Notes: generated from the letters alone by a model not told the origin. Positions 42,470-52,648 are shown, counted from the first letter of the stretch. The stretch is DNA of 64,000 nucleotides from Stenotrophomonas maltophilia (GCF_039555535.1 NZ_CP154630.1:2803001-2867000); one strand, 5' to 3'. A program made the numbers and translations.

Positions 42470-43315
42470 CCCATGGTGTGCGCATCCTCCCCGGCTGCCC
42501 ACTGTCAGGGATTTCCTGGAGGCGTACCTGGACTGGTACAAGGTGGAAGACCCGACTACGCACGGCAAGGCAAAGAGCGAGGTCCGACTGTTCATTGCTC
42601 GCTTCGGCCATCGATCGATCGACACCCTGCGCCCGATGGAAATGGAGTCATACAAGACAGATAGCCTGACCAAGGACAAGGTGGCACCAGAGACCGTGGG
42701 CAAGGAGGTGCGTAGGCTGCAGGCCGCGTTCCGGCGTGGCGTGAAGTGGAAGAAACTGTACTTCAACCCGCTGGAGGAAACCCAGGCACGCGCGGCGTCC
42801 GCAGCGTAGCGGTGCGGTTCTACGACCGGGCCGCGATGCGCAAGCTGTATCGTGCGAACCCCGGTCGGGCGCCTCTGTGGCTTTTCATGGCCCACACGGG
42901 TCTGCGCCGTGGTGAGCTGGTTGGACTGGGCAAGGATTCGGCGGCAGGGAGCAGACTCAGGGTCGAGAGCGAGCCAGACGAAGATGGCCAGGGGCGCACG
43001 AAGTCAGGCAAGTGGCGCGAGGTGCAGCTTAACCGGTATGCGCGCTGGGCGCTGCGCCGCCTACCCGATCCGCTGGTGGCCGTGCACAAAGACACCGTAT
43101 CCGACTGGTTCGCGTCCGATGCCAAGCGGGCTGGGATCGGCGGCAGCCTCCACCGGCTACGGCACACCTTCTGCGCCCACGTGGTGATGGCCGGAGTGCC
43201 ATTGCGAAGGGTGCAGATTCTGGCCGGCCATGCCGATTACGCCACGACCGAGAAGTTCTACGCCCATCTGACGCCTGAGGGCGACGATGGCGCGGTGGCG
43301 AAGCTCAGGTACTGA
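42328..43315 (+). pseudogene. int: Tyrosine integrase at the tRNA end, broken by a stop and frameshifts
   Basis: Starts MVKVTIVWRDGAAYLNWREG and ETERV, then TGA where the parallel copy has Arg (ERIRAAKEAEL); CGA to TGA is the simple explanation. The frame changes near 42,490 to RLPTVRDFLEAYLDWYK and again near 42,790 to RGVRSVAVRFYDRAAMRKLY. The catalytic part is otherwise complete: Arg in TGLRRGEL, HRLRHTFCAH, LAGHADYATTEKFYAHL with the nucleophile Tyr. It ends about 80 bases before the att repeat. As sequenced it should be inactive. Confidence 0.85.
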
Positions 43316-43395
43316 GCAGGAGCGCTGGGCCTACTGGGACCAAATCCTGTGGATATGCGGGAAACAGTGGGAAATGCTCACCACTGAGTCCGCCT

Positions 43396-43456
43396 AAGTT
43401 GTTGATTCTGGTGACCCCGGCCCGATTCGAACGGGCGACCTTCCCCTTAGGAGGGG
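43396..43456. repeat. Right att repeat, overlapping tRNA-Arg
   Basis: Direct repeat of 29610-29670 with three mismatches. 43409-43456 is the 3' 48 bases of the tRNA gene, so integration kept the tRNA whole at this end. Confidence 0.88.
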
Positions 43457-43485
43457 GACGCTCTATCCAGCTGAGCTACGGGGCC
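43409..43485 (-). tRNA. tRNA-Arg(CCT)
   Basis: 77 nt including an encoded CCA. Acceptor arm GGCCCCG pairs with CGGGGTC (one G-U), D-arm GCTCAGCTGGATAGAGC, anticodon loop CTCCTAA giving anticodon CCT, T-loop GTTCGAATC. It is the attachment gene of the island on its left. Confidence 0.95.
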
Positions 43486-43668
43486 ATGCAGCCGGGAAGT
43501 TTACAGGCAACACACCCTGCCCTCCAAGCATTCGTGCTCCACACGGCGGCGCTGGCGCGTTGCACCATGGCCGGACAGGCCGCTCTGCTACCATCGGCGA
43601 TTCAGTTCATCGCGCCCCCCACCTGCCCGCGATGGCACCAAACAACGTAACGAAACACAGGAGTCTGC

Positions 43669-45201
43669 ATGTCTTCCGAGCTGCTCAAGTCCCTTGGCCT
43701 GGACGCGATCAACGCTGGCACGTACCTGGGCAACGGGGAGTGGTCGAGCGCGACCAGCGGTGAGCTGATCACCCCGGTCAACCCGACCACCGGCGAGCCG
43801 ATCGCGCAGGTCCGCGCGACCACCGAGGCCGAGTACGAGACCGTCGTCGCCCGCGCCCAGGAAGCCTTCAAGGTCTGGCGCACCACGCCGGCCCCGCGTC
43901 GCGGCGAAGCCGTGCGCCTGTGCGGCGAAGCACTGCGCAAGCACAAGGACGCCCTGGGTTCGCTGGTGGCGCTGGAAATGGGCAAGAGCAAGCCGGAAGG
44001 CGACGGCGAAGTGCAGGAGATGATTGACATCGCCGATTTCGCCGTGGGCCAGAGCCGCATGCTGTACGGCTACACCATGCATTCCGAGCGCCCCGGCCAC
44101 CGCATGTACGAGCAGTACCACCCGCTGGGCCTGGTCGGCATCATCTCTGCCTTCAACTTCCCGGTCGCGGTGTGGAGCTGGAACTCGTTCCTGGCCGCCA
44201 TCTGTGGCGACGTGTGCATCTGGAAGCCGTCCAACAAGACGCCGCTGACCGCCATCGCCTCGCTGAAGATCTGCAACGACGCCCTGCGCGAAGCCGGTTT
44301 CCCGGACATCTTCTTCCTGATCAACGATGCGGGCACCGCGCTGTCGGAAAAGATGGTCGATGACCGTCGCGTGCCGCTGATCAGCTTCACCGGCTCGACC
44401 CAGGTCGGCCGCACCGTCAACGAGAAGGTCGCGCGCCGCCTCGGCCGCTGCCTGCTGGAACTGGGCGGCAACAACGCCATCATCCTGGACGAAACCGCCG
44501 ACCTGAAGCTGGCCGTTCCGGGCATCGTGTTCGGCGCCGTCGGCACCGCCGGCCAGCGCTGCACCACCACCCGCCGCCTGATCGTGCACCGCTCGATCTA
44601 CGCCGACGTGCTGGCCACCCTGGTCAAGGCCTACAAGCAGGTCGAAGGCAAGATCGGCGATCCGACCGATGCCGCCAACCTGATGGGCCCGCTGAACAGC
44701 GACGGTGCCGTGCAGCAGTTCCTCGATGCCATCGCCCAGGCCAAGGCCGCTGGCGGCACCATCGAAACCGGCGGCACCCGCATCGACCGCGCGGGCAACT
44801 TCGTTCTGCCGGCCATCGTCTCCGGTCTGAAGAACAGTGACGCCGTGGTCCAGCACGAGACCTTCGCACCGATACTGTACGTGATGCCGTACGACAGCAT
44901 CGACGAAGCCATCGACATGCAGAACGGCGTGCCGCAGGGCCTGTCGTCCTCGATCTTCACCCAGAACCTGAAGACCGCCGAGAAGTTCCTGTCGGCGGCC
45001 GGTAGCGACTGCGGCATCGCCAACATCAACATCGGCACGTCCGGTGCGGAAATCGGCGGCGCGTTCGGTGGCGAAAAGGACACCGGCGGTGGCCGCGAGT
45101 CGGGTTCGGATGCGTGGAAGGTCTACATGCGCCGCCAGACCAACACCATCAACTATTCGGACTCGCTGCCGCTGGCCCAGGGCATCAAGTTCGATCTGTG
45201 A
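43669..45201 (+). CDS. Aldehyde dehydrogenase, ALDH7 / aminoadipate-semialdehyde type
   Basis: 510 residues, full length. Active-site motifs: [10 protein letters not shown] with the general-base Glu and [13 protein letters not shown] with the catalytic Cys; [11 protein letters not shown] is the NAD-binding helix. The motif [16 protein letters not shown] and the end [18 protein letters not shown] are those of ALDH7-type enzymes, which oxidise aminoadipate semialdehyde/piperideine-6-carboxylate in lysine breakdown. A role in lysine catabolism is therefore likely; amaB would be a fitting name, but no lysine gene is adjacent. First intact core gene right of the island. Confidence 0.85.
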   Translation: MSSELLKSLGLDAINAGTYLGNGEWSSATSGELITPVNPTTGEPIAQVRATTEAEYETVVARAQEAFKVWRTTPAPRRGEAVRLCGEALRKHKDALGSLVALEMGKSKPEGDGEVQEMIDIADFAVGQSRMLYGYTMHSERPGHRMYEQYHPLGLVGIISAFNFPVAVWSWNSFLAAICGDVCIWKPSNKTPLTAIASLKICNDALREAGFPDIFFLINDAGTALSEKMVDDRRVPLISFTGSTQVGRTVNEKVARRLGRCLLELGGNNAIILDETADLKLAVPGIVFGAVGTAGQRCTTTRRLIVHRSIYADVLATLVKAYKQVEGKIGDPTDAANLMGPLNSDGAVQQFLDAIAQAKAAGGTIETGGTRIDRAGNFVLPAIVSGLKNSDAVVQHETFAPILYVMPYDSIDEAIDMQNGVPQGLSSSIFTQNLKTAEKFLSAAGSDCGIANINIGTSGAEIGGAFGGEKDTGGGRESGSDAWKVYMRRQTNTINYSDSLPLAQGIKFDL

Positions 45202-45207
45202 TGCCTT

Positions 45208-45286
45208 CTGTAGTGCCAGGCCATGCTCGGCAGGATGCGCCATGAACACCGTTGGAAATGCAGCCGAGCATGGCTCGGCTCTACAA
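45208..45286. repeat. SMAG/REP pair, one arm degenerate
   Basis: GTAGTGCCAGGCCATGCTCGG at the left is worn; the right arm GCAGCCGAGCATGGCTCGGC plus TCTAC is standard. They lie between the ALDH and SDR genes and may interrupt a common transcript. Confidence 0.8.
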
Positions 45287-45298
45287 GGTCGCAAGCCG

Positions 45299-46051
45299 GT
45301 GATTGATTTCACCGGCCGCCGCGTGCTGATCGCCGGCGGCAGCAAGGGCATTGGCCGTGAAATGGCGCTGGCATTCGCTGCTGCCGGTGCGCAGGTATCG
45401 GCCTGCGCCCGCGGACAGGCCGGGCTGGACGCCCTGCAGGCCGACGCCCATGCCCAAGGCACGTCGCTGCACACGTTTGCCACCGATCTGGCCGACATTG
45501 GCCAGATCCAGGTGTGGCTGGACGCTGCCGCCAACGCACTCGGCGGCATCGATGTGCTGGTCAACAACGCCACCGGCTACGGCATGGCCGATGACGAAGA
45601 TGGCTGGGCCGCCAGCCTGCAGATCGATCTGATGGCGGCGGTGCGGGCCTCGCGCCTGGCACTGCCCTGGCTGCGCGCATCCAGCGATGCCTGCATCCTC
45701 AACCTGTCCTCGATCGCCGCACAGCAGCCACGCCCCGGCGGCGCACCCTACGCCGCCGCCAAGGCCGCGCTGTCGCACTACACCACCTCGCAGGCACTGG
45801 CGCTGGCCAAGGACCGGATCCGGGTCAACGCCATCGCACCCGGTTCCATCGAATTCGACGATGGCCTGTGGGATCGCCGCCGCACCGAAGACCCCGCGCT
45901 GTACCACGGCACCGTGGCGAAGATCCCGTTCGGCCGCTTCGGCCATCCGCGCGAGATTGCCGACGCGGCCCTGTTCCTGTGCTCGCCGCTGGCGCGCTGG
46001 ATCACCGGCCATGTGCTCAATGTGGACGGCGGCCAGGTGTTGATGGGCTGA
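45299..46051 (+). CDS. Short-chain dehydrogenase/reductase
   Basis: 250 residues from GTG 45299 (VIDFTGRRVLIAGGSKGIGR). NAD(P) motif GGSKGIG, NNATG, catalytic Ser in LNLSSIAAQ, and YAAAKAALS with the Tyr-x3-Lys pair; IRVNAIAPGSI follows. A longer version from ATG 45242 would be encoded by the REP palindrome, so the GTG is preferred though its ribosome site is weak. Substrate unknown. Confidence 0.75.
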   Translation: MIDFTGRRVLIAGGSKGIGREMALAFAAAGAQVSACARGQAGLDALQADAHAQGTSLHTFATDLADIGQIQVWLDAAANALGGIDVLVNNATGYGMADDEDGWAASLQIDLMAAVRASRLALPWLRASSDACILNLSSIAAQQPRPGGAPYAAAKAALSHYTTSQALALAKDRIRVNAIAPGSIEFDDGLWDRRRTEDPALYHGTVAKIPFGRFGHPREIADAALFLCSPLARWITGHVLNVDGGQVLMG

Positions 46052-46056
46052 ATCTG

Positions 46057-46142
46057 TAGAGCCGAGCCCACGCTCGGCTAGCGCGCGAGGCGCGGTCGAC
46101 ACTGCATTGTCCAGGGTCCAGCCGAGCATGGGCTCGGCTCTA
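46057..46142. repeat. Inverted pair of SMAG/REP palindromes
   Basis: GTAGAGCCGAGCCCACGCTC at the left and GCCGAGCATGGGCTCGGCTC plus TAC at the right, about 40 bases of unique sequence between. Right after the SDR stop, so it may protect or end that transcript. Confidence 0.85.
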
Positions 46143-46210
46143 CAGGGCGCTGCCCATGGGATTGCCCGGGCAGAGGCACTATCATGTGCACACTGCCAAG
46201 GAGGACCCCG

Positions 46211-46495
46211 ATGAGCGTGGCACCCCGACAGACAAGCGCCCTGGCCGTAGTCAGCCTGGTCATGGGCATCGCCAGCTGGACCGTCCTGCCCTTCGTGGCC
46301 AGCATCGTGGCCATCGTCACCGGCCACATGGCCCGCGCCGAGATCCGCCGCCGCCCGCAGGAACTGGAAGGCGATGGCCTTGCCGTCACCGGTCTTGTGC
46401 TGGGCTGGGTGATGGTCGGCGCGGTAGTCGCCGCCATCCTGGTCTTCATCCTGTTCTTCGGCGGCCTGGCCTGGCTCGCCGCGATGTCGAACTGA
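46211..46495 (+). CDS. DUF4190-type small membrane protein
   Basis: 94 residues. Two helices (ALAVVSLVMGIASWTVLPFVA; VTGLVLGWVMVGAVVAAILV) joined by the conserved loop IVTGHMARAEIRR, the core of DUF4190 (a Gly-His between two helices). GAGGA lies seven bases before the ATG. Function of the family is not established. Confidence 0.75.
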   Translation: MSVAPRQTSALAVVSLVMGIASWTVLPFVASIVAIVTGHMARAEIRRRPQELEGDGLAVTGLVLGWVMVGAVVAAILVFILFFGGLAWLAAMSN

Positions 46496-46500
46496 TCGCC

Positions 46501-47271
46501 ATGACCGTTTCCGACAGCACTGAACGCTTCAGCAGTCGCGTCGCCGATTACGTCCGCTACCGGCCCGACTACCCGCCCGCCCTGCTGGAGTGGCTGCATG
46601 GCCCCATGGGCGTGGGCCACGAGGCCGTGGTCGCCGACATCGGCGCCGGCACCGGCATTTCCAGCCGCCTGTTCCTGGCCACCGGCCATCCGGTCATTGC
46701 GGTGGAACCGAACGCCGCCATGCGCGCTGCGTCCGAGCAGTGGCTGGCACCGCAGTACCCACGATTCAGCGCTATCGACGGCCGCGCCGAGGCCACCGGC
46801 CTGGACGATGCCAGCGTTGACCTGGTCAGCGTCGCGCAGGCCTTCCACTGGTTCGATACCGTAGCGGTGCGCGCCGAGTGGCAGCGCATCCTGCGCCCGG
46901 GTGGCCAGGCACTGATCTACTGGAACTCGCGCCTGCTCGATGCCAGCCCGTTCCTGGTCGGCTACGAACAGCTGCTGCTGGACTACGGCACCGACTACAC
47001 CGCCGTGGCCGAGCGCTACCAGGACGACGCCACCATGCAGGCCTGGTTCGGCGCCGGGCTGCGCGGCATGGTGCAGCTGCCGAACGTGCAGTACCTGGAT
47101 CTGGATGCCCTGCAAGGGCGCCTGCTGTCCTCCTCCTATGCCCCCCAACCCGGTCACCCGCGCCATGCGCCGATGATCGCCGCTCTGCAGGACCTGTTCG
47201 CCGCCCACGCGGTCGACGGCCAGGTTGCTTTTGAATATCGAACCCGAGCCTTCCTCGGCACGCTGGACTGA
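46501..47271 (+). CDS. SAM-dependent methyltransferase (type 11)
   Basis: 256 residues. SAM motif [17 protein letters not shown] (about 42-58), acidic loop [13 protein letters not shown], then FHWFD and [12 protein letters not shown]. The start [13 protein letters not shown] is typical of a group of small-molecule methyltransferases in which the substrate is unknown. It lies 5 bases after the DUF4190 stop and 8 before pyrD, so may be cotranscribed. Confidence 0.82.
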   Translation: MTVSDSTERFSSRVADYVRYRPDYPPALLEWLHGPMGVGHEAVVADIGAGTGISSRLFLATGHPVIAVEPNAAMRAASEQWLAPQYPRFSAIDGRAEATGLDDASVDLVSVAQAFHWFDTVAVRAEWQRILRPGGQALIYWNSRLLDASPFLVGYEQLLLDYGTDYTAVAERYQDDATMQAWFGAGLRGMVQLPNVQYLDLDALQGRLLSSSYAPQPGHPRHAPMIAALQDLFAAHAVDGQVAFEYRTRAFLGTLD

Positions 47272-47279
47272 ACCGACGC

Positions 47280-48335
47280 ATGTATTCGCTTGCCCGCCCC
47301 TTCCTGTTCTCGCTCGACGCCGAGCGCGCCCACGGCCTCGGCCTGTCCGCAATGGACCTGGCCTATCGCACCGGCACCACGCCGCTGCTGGCCGCCCGCA
47401 TCGCGCCGATGCCGAGCACCGTGTTCGGGCTGACGTTCCCCAATCCGGTCGGCCTCGCTGCTGGCCTGGACAAGAACGGCGAGCATATCGATGCGCTGTT
47501 CGCGCTGGGCTTCGGCTTCGTCGAAATCGGCACCATCACCCCGCGCCCGCAGGCCGGCAACCCGCAGCCGCGCCTGTTCCGCCTGCCGGAGCACAACGCG
47601 ATCATCAACCGCATGGGCTTCAACAACGCGGGCGTGGATGCGCTGGTGCGCAATGTCGAACGCGCGCGCAACCGTCGCGGCCTGCTCGGCATCAACATCG
47701 GCAAGAACAAGGACACCCCCAACGAACAGGCCGTGGACGATTACATCGCCTGCCTGGACAAGGTGTATCCGCTGGCCGACTACATCACGGTCAACATCTC
47801 CTCGCCCAACACCGCCGGCCTGCGTGAGCTGCAGGAAGAGACCGCACTGCGCCAGCTGGTCAGCCAGCTGCGTGACCGCCAGGAAGCCCTGGCTGCGCAG
47901 CACGGTCGCCGCGTGCCGATGCTGGTGAAGGTGGCGCCGGACCTCAGTGAACGCGACATCGATGCCGCCGCGCGCGTGCTGGGCGAACTGCAGGTGGACG
48001 GCGTGATCGCCACCAACACCACCATCGACCACAGCAAGGTGGCCGGCGATCCGCTGGCCAACGAGGCCGGTGGCCTGTCCGGCGCGCCGGTGCTGGAGCA
48101 GTCCACGCTGGTGCTGCGCCGCCTGCGTTCGCGCCTGCCCGAATCGGTACCGCTGATCGGTGTCGGCGGCATCCTGTCCGGTGCCGATGCCGTGGCCAAG
48201 ATGGCCGCCGGCGCCGCGCTGGTGCAGTGCTACAGCGGCCTGATCTTCCGTGGCCCCGCCCTGGTCTCCGAATGCGTGGAGGCGATCCGTCGCCGCCGCG
48301 AAGCGCCGAGCCGCGGCGCGGTGGCGCCGCTGTGA
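47280..48335 (+). CDS. pyrD: Dihydroorotate dehydrogenase (quinone), class 2
   Basis: 351 residues. The N-terminal helices ([20 protein letters not shown]) are the membrane-facing extension of class 2 enzymes. FMN-site motifs: [43 protein letters not shown] with the catalytic Ser, KVAPDLS, IATNTT and [11 protein letters not shown]. It oxidises dihydroorotate to orotate with quinone, the fourth step of pyrimidine synthesis. Its stop overlaps or nearly meets the murB start. Confidence 0.95.
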   Translation: MYSLARPFLFSLDAERAHGLGLSAMDLAYRTGTTPLLAARIAPMPSTVFGLTFPNPVGLAAGLDKNGEHIDALFALGFGFVEIGTITPRPQAGNPQPRLFRLPEHNAIINRMGFNNAGVDALVRNVERARNRRGLLGINIGKNKDTPNEQAVDDYIACLDKVYPLADYITVNISSPNTAGLRELQEETALRQLVSQLRDRQEALAAQHGRRVPMLVKVAPDLSERDIDAAARVLGELQVDGVIATNTTIDHSKVAGDPLANEAGGLSGAPVLEQSTLVLRRLRSRLPESVPLIGVGGILSGADAVAKMAAGAALVQCYSGLIFRGPALVSECVEAIRRRREAPSRGAVAPL

Positions 48336-48343
48336 GCGCGCCC

Positions 48344-49405
48344 ATGGACACCACCGATGCAGCCGCACCGCTGCGCTGGACGCTCACCCGCAATGCGCCC
48401 CTGCAGGCACTGAACACCTTCCATGTGCAGGCCAGCGCGGCACAGCTGCTGGAACTGCACGACGCTGCCCTGCTGCCGGAAGTGCTGGCGCTGCCCGAAG
48501 TGGCCAGCGGCCCACTGCTGGTGCTGGGCAGCGGCAGCAACGTACTGATCGCAGAAGACCTGCCCGGCACCGTGCTGGTGTTCGGCAACCGCGACATCAG
48601 TTTCCTTGAACACCGCGCCGACCATGCGGTGATCCGCGCCGGCGCCGGTGTGCCCTGGCATGGCCTGGTGATGTGGTCGCTGCAGGAAGGCCTGTCCGGC
48701 CTGGAAAACCTGGCCCTGATTCCCGGCACCGCCGGTGCCGCGCCGATCCAGAACATCGGTGCCTATGGCGCGCAGGTTGGCGAATTCATCCAGTCCGTCG
48801 AGGCCTGGGACTGCCAGGAACAGGCCTGGGTGCGGCTGGACAACGAACAGTGTGGCTTCGCCTACCGCGACAGCGTGTTCAAGCAGCAGATGGACCGTTA
48901 CCTGATCACTGCCATCGAGCTGAAGCTGCCATTGCTGCATGACCTGCGCATGGACTACGCCGGCATCCGCGAGGAACTGCAGGCACAGGGCGTGGAACTG
49001 CCGGGTGCGGTGGACGTAGCCAATGCGGTGATCGCGATCCGCCGCCGCAAGCTGCCCGACCCGGACGTGCTGGGCAATGCCGGCAGCTTCTTCAAGAACC
49101 CGGTGCTGCCGCTGGAACAGGTTGACGTGCTGCTGCAGCACTTCCCCGACCTGCCGGTGTTCCCGTCCGACCAGGACGGCAAGCGCAAGGTTTCGGCGGC
49201 CTGGATGATCGAGTCCTGCGGCTGGAAGGGTTTCCGCGAAGGCGATGCCGGCGTGGCCGCCAGCCACGCGCTGGTGCTGGTCAACCATGGCAACGCCAGC
49301 GGCGCTGAACTGCTGGCACTTGCACGCCGCATCTCGGCCTCGGTGCTGGAGAAGTTCGGCGTGCCGATCGAACCGGAGCCCCGCCTGCTCGGCGCCCAGT
49401 GGTGA
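48344..49405 (+). CDS. murB: UDP-N-acetylenolpyruvoylglucosamine reductase
   Basis: 353 residues, type I MurB. FAD-binding motifs [11 protein letters not shown], and [20 protein letters not shown] then [10 protein letters not shown]; catalytic Ser in [23 protein letters not shown] and [13 protein letters not shown] close the fold. It makes UDP-MurNAc for peptidoglycan. A GTG four codons upstream overlaps the pyrD stop (GTGA) and is an equally possible start. Confidence 0.95.
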   Translation: MDTTDAAAPLRWTLTRNAPLQALNTFHVQASAAQLLELHDAALLPEVLALPEVASGPLLVLGSGSNVLIAEDLPGTVLVFGNRDISFLEHRADHAVIRAGAGVPWHGLVMWSLQEGLSGLENLALIPGTAGAAPIQNIGAYGAQVGEFIQSVEAWDCQEQAWVRLDNEQCGFAYRDSVFKQQMDRYLITAIELKLPLLHDLRMDYAGIREELQAQGVELPGAVDVANAVIAIRRRKLPDPDVLGNAGSFFKNPVLPLEQVDVLLQHFPDLPVFPSDQDGKRKVSAAWMIESCGWKGFREGDAGVAASHALVLVNHGNASGAELLALARRISASVLEKFGVPIEPEPRLLGAQW

Positions 49406-50325
49406 GCACCCCCGCCCTCTCCCCAAGCGCCACTCCGATGCGGGCGGCGCTGCTGATGCTCGGCAGTACGATGGCGTTCGGCCTGATGGCGGTGGCGATC
49501 CGCTATGCCACGCGCTACGTGCCGACCCAGGAAGTAGCGTTCTTCCGCAACGCCTTCGGCCTGCTGGCCCTGTTGCCGATGCTGTTGCGCCCGGGCCATG
49601 CGCCGCTGAAGACCCAGCAGCTGCCGCGCTATTTCGTGCGCAGTGCGATCGGCCTCGGTTCGATGCTGTGCGCGTTCTGGGCGCTGGGCCACCTGCCTTT
49701 GGCGCAGGCGGTTTCGCTGTCGTATTCCACGCCGCTGTTCGTCACGATTGCCGCCGTGCTGTGGTTGGGGGAAACCGTGCGCGTGCGGCGCTGGGCTGCG
49801 GTCGTGGTCGGCTTCATCGGCGTGCTGGTGATCGTGCGGCCCGGTACCGCGGGCTTCACCGCGGGCAGCTTGGTGGCGGTGGCTGCCGCCGTGCTCAGCT
49901 CATTGGTGGCGATCCAGATCAAGCAGCTGACCCGCGTCGACAGCGCCGACACCGTGGTGCTCTACACCTACGTGTTCTGGGTACCCCTGTCGCTGGTGCC
50001 GGCCCTGTTCGTCTGGGTCTGGCCGACCGGCATCGCCTGGCTGTGGCTGCTGGCCACCGGCGTACTCGGCACTATCGGCCAGCTGCTGTGGACGCGGGCA
50101 CTGCGGCTCGGTGAAGTCTCGGCACTGACCCCGATCAGCTTCCTGCAGCTGCCGCTGGTAACACTCTTCGGCTGGCTGTTGTTCAACGAAAGCGTGGATC
50201 GCTGGACGCTCATCGGCGCCAGCATCATCCTCGCCGCGAACGCCTACATCGCCCACCGCGAAGCGGTGTTGTCGCGGCGTGCCGCAAGTGCGGCGGCCTC
50301 GGCAGCGGCCAAGCCCGCAGAATGA
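49402..50325 (+). CDS. EamA/DMT-family transporter
   Basis: About 307 residues with ten helices; two EamA repeats ([22 protein letters not shown]; later [19 protein letters not shown]) and the typical IVRPG at the end of repeat one. The GTG at 49402 overlaps the murB stop (GTGA); an ATG twelve codons later directly precedes the first helix and may be the real start. Probably cotranscribed with murB; substrate unknown. Ala-rich C-terminal tail. Confidence 0.8.
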   Translation: MSTPALSPSATPMRAALLMLGSTMAFGLMAVAIRYATRYVPTQEVAFFRNAFGLLALLPMLLRPGHAPLKTQQLPRYFVRSAIGLGSMLCAFWALGHLPLAQAVSLSYSTPLFVTIAAVLWLGETVRVRRWAAVVVGFIGVLVIVRPGTAGFTAGSLVAVAAAVLSSLVAIQIKQLTRVDSADTVVLYTYVFWVPLSLVPALFVWVWPTGIAWLWLLATGVLGTIGQLLWTRALRLGEVSALTPISFLQLPLVTLFGWLLFNESVDRWTLIGASIILAANAYIAHREAVLSRRAASAAASAAAKPAE

Positions 50326-50371
50326 AAACCACCTGCATGGACAACCCATGGGTCGTGCACGGACAGGCTGC

Positions 50372-50461
50372 GGGTAGAGTCGACTGTTAGTCGACTATCG
50401 CGCGCATCGCGGGCATTGCTGGTTCATTCGAAGAGCAGTCGACTAACAGTCGACTCTACCC
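50372..50461. repeat. Perfect 25-bp inverted repeat, SMAG-like
   Basis: 50372-50396 and 50437-50461 are exact reverse complements. Each arm has GTAG, then the nested palindrome AGTCGACT-GTT-AGTCGACT. The layout is that of a SMAG pair but the stem is AGTCGACT, not AGCCGAGC. It lies between convergent genes. Confidence 0.8.
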
Positions 50462-50506
50462 GGGCGATCCTGGCAACCCGGGGCGATCCTGGCAACGGCC
50501 CGGAAC

Positions 50507-51514
50507 CTACGCCAGCGCGCGATACGCACGCTCCGCAGCATCGAACACATTGCCCGGCGCGAACTGTTCGCCCAGATAGTGCAGCGACTGCCGCCGCAAT
50601 GGAGGCGAACGCTCCTCTCCATCGCTGCCCAGCAACACCTGCTGGAACTCGATCAGGTCCTGCAGGATGCGCCAGTGCCGGTACCACGCGATCCAGCGCG
50701 GGTCGCCGCGGTCGCTGCCATAACCCTCCTCGAAGCCCAGCGGATTCTCACGCCCCCAGCGCCCGCCAACCGCGGCACCGATGAACATCAGGTCACGCTC
50801 ACGCGGGGCCAGCGACAGGCCGTCCCAATCGATCAGGTGCAGGCCACCGTCATTGCCCATCAGCAGATTGCCGGCATGCAGATCGGTATGACACAGGTGC
50901 AGGTCAACCGGAACCTCCTGCAATGCCGCGTGCAGCTGCAGTGCCTGCGCGTGCAGCGCGGTGATGCGCGCATGCTGCCGGTCCCATACGGAAACGAATG
51001 CACGGCCCAGTCCATCCTTTGCAGCCGCAAGGCCCTCGCCGGCCAGCCACTGCCCAACGGTCTCAAGTGCCGCAGTTTCCAGCCGCGTGGTCGGAAGCGC
51101 ACCCTGCAGTTCGGTCGGCAGCTGAGACGCGTGCAGGCGCCGCAGCACCTCGCCCAGGCGCCGCCACTGCCCATGGCTCAACGCCGCCTCGAACCCGGAC
51201 TGGCCTTCGATGTAAGGGAACAGGGTGAACTGCAATCCCCAACGCTGCACCGACGCGCCACCGGTCAACGCCGGCCACGGGGCAACGATTTCATCGATGC
51301 CCAGCGTACCGCGCAGCCAGTGCAGGCTGTCCCATACCGCCGGATCAACCTGGTACGTGCGGCATTTCAGCCACCATTGCCCGTGGCGCGCGTCCACACG
51401 ATACACGCTGGCATTGGCGTCGGCGCCCACCGGGCGCGGCACCACGGCGGTGGCGGTAATGCCATAGGATTGTTGCAGGACTTCGCCGAGATGCTGCGCC
51501 GAAGCGAATGACAT
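50507..51514 (-). CDS. Aminoglycoside-phosphotransferase-fold kinase
   Basis: 335 residues. Catalytic loop HTDLHAGNLL (H-x-D-x4-N) and the metal-binding IDWDGLSLAPRERDLMF are kept; the N-lobe has WWLKCRTY with the ATP Lys. Layout resembles spectinomycin phosphotransferase APH(9) and related sugar/choline kinases, so both a resistance and a housekeeping role are possible. No known resistance allele is recognised. Confidence 0.75.
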   Translation of the reverse strand: MSFASAQHLGEVLQQSYGITATAVVPRPVGADANASVYRVDARHGQWWLKCRTYQVDPAVWDSLHWLRGTLGIDEIVAPWPALTGGASVQRWGLQFTLFPYIEGQSGFEAALSHGQWRRLGEVLRRLHASQLPTELQGALPTTRLETAALETVGQWLAGEGLAAAKDGLGRAFVSVWDRQHARITALHAQALQLHAALQEVPVDLHLCHTDLHAGNLLMGNDGGLHLIDWDGLSLAPRERDLMFIGAAVGGRWGRENPLGFEEGYGSDRGDPRWIAWYRHWRILQDLIEFQQVLLGSDGEERSPPLRRQSLHYLGEQFAPGNVFDAAERAYRALA

Positions 51515-51613
51515 GGATGCAAGCGGAAAGTAATACCTGCCGCCACTATCGCAGATGCGATCGCCGCGACACAGACATGTCCGTCACAACATCACCTCGG
51601 CGCGACCAAAGGA

Positions 51614-52648
51614 CTAGCCCGCGATGCGCCGCATCATCGCTTCCAGCGGACCGCGTGCGAACCGCCACGACCACAGCCACGCCGCGCCTGTCGCCAGCAT
51701 CAGGAACAACAGCGCCCACAACAGCACCGACGCAAGCGAAGCACGCCCATCAAGCAGGCCAAGGCTTTCCAGTGTTCCCATGCCCAGCAGGATGTGGCCG
51801 ACATAGAGCGTGAGGGTCATGCGCCCTGCCGCCGTGAACGGCTCCAGCCAGTCGCCCGGATGTACCCGTGCCAGCCACAGGCAGGCGGCGATGACACTGC
51901 AGGCCGCGCCCGCACCGGTAAGCACGTAGGCGGGGCCCGGCGGCATCGGTTGCGTACCCAGCCACGCCTGCCATGGCGTTCCCTGCGCAAGATGCTGCAC
52001 GCCCTGGCCGGCACCGATCAACAGCACGCCCAGCACCAGCAGTGCACGCTGCACCCGCGGTTGCGACAACTGCAGCCGCGCCAGCAACATGCCCAGCAGG
52101 AAGAAGCACAGCCAGGGCAGCAGCGGATGGAAGCCATTGAACAGCAGGTTGCGCGCGGCACCTGGCCATTGCCAGAGGCCGGCGTACTCCAGCGTCTGCC
52201 AGTTCCATCCCTGGCTGTAGTCCCAGTGCAGCAGCGCCCAGAACGAACAGGCGGCAAGGCCAACAATGCTGGCCAGCAATACCTGCGGGGAGGCGCGCAG
52301 CCACACCACGGCCAGCGCGAAGTACACCGCGTAGTAATGCAGGATGTCGGCGGGGAACACGGTCAGATTGAGCAGGCCCAGCACCAGCAGGAACAGCGCG
52401 CGCCGCAAGGTCTGCACGCTGGCTGGCCACCATTGCTGCCGCTGCGTAGCCAGCACCAGGCCAAGACCGGCCAGGGTGACGAAGGTCGCCGACGCCTTGC
52501 CTTCCAGCAGATGGAAGAATCCCGCCAGCCAGCCCGCTTCTTCAGCGGGACCGGCCATCGCCAGGCGGAAGTTGACCAGCACCATGCCGGCCAAAGCCAG
52601 GTAGCGAGCCAGATCAAGGCCGTGCAATCGCCGGTCATCGGCGCTCAT
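51614..52648 (-). CDS. DUF418/acyltransferase-like membrane protein
   Basis: 344 residues with about ten helices. N-terminal LDLARYLALAGMVLVNFRLA is the DUF1624/DUF418 start, and FTAAGRMTLTLYVGHILLGM near residue 285 is the conserved DUF418 C-terminal motif. Family members are poorly known; some act as acyltransferases. The ATG overlaps the stop of the TetR gene (ATGA), so it is the first target of that regulator. Confidence 0.75.
   Translation of the reverse strand: MSADDRRLHGLDLARYLALAGMVLVNFRLAMAGPAEEAGWLAGFFHLLEGKASATFVTLAGLGLVLATQRQQWWPASVQTLRRALFLLVLGLLNLTVFPADILHYYAVYFALAVVWLRASPQVLLASIVGLAACSFWALLHWDYSQGWNWQTLEYAGLWQWPGAARNLLFNGFHPLLPWLCFFLLGMLLARLQLSQPRVQRALLVLGVLLIGAGQGVQHLAQGTPWQAWLGTQPMPPGPAYVLTGAGAACSVIAACLWLARVHPGDWLEPFTAAGRMTLTLYVGHILLGMGTLESLGLLDGRASLASVLLWALLFLMLATGAAWLWSWRFARGPLEAMMRRIAG

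Larger units (their letters stand above)
29610..43456. mobile_element. tRNA-Arg integrated genomic island of phage ancestry
   Basis: Bounded by a 61-bp direct repeat (29610-29670 and 43396-43456; 58 of 61 bases equal) whose right copy is the 3' part of tRNA-Arg(CCT). An integrase and excisionase-like gene sit at the tRNA end, as usual for such elements. Inside are capsid, tail, Dam and integrase fragments, operons of small phage genes, and unrelated cargo, mostly on the minus strand. Frameshifts in the integrase suggest the island can no longer move on its own. Parts (29.9-31.2, 34.4-34.8, 37.4-38.3 kb) look clearly more AT-rich than the chromosome. Confidence 0.85.
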
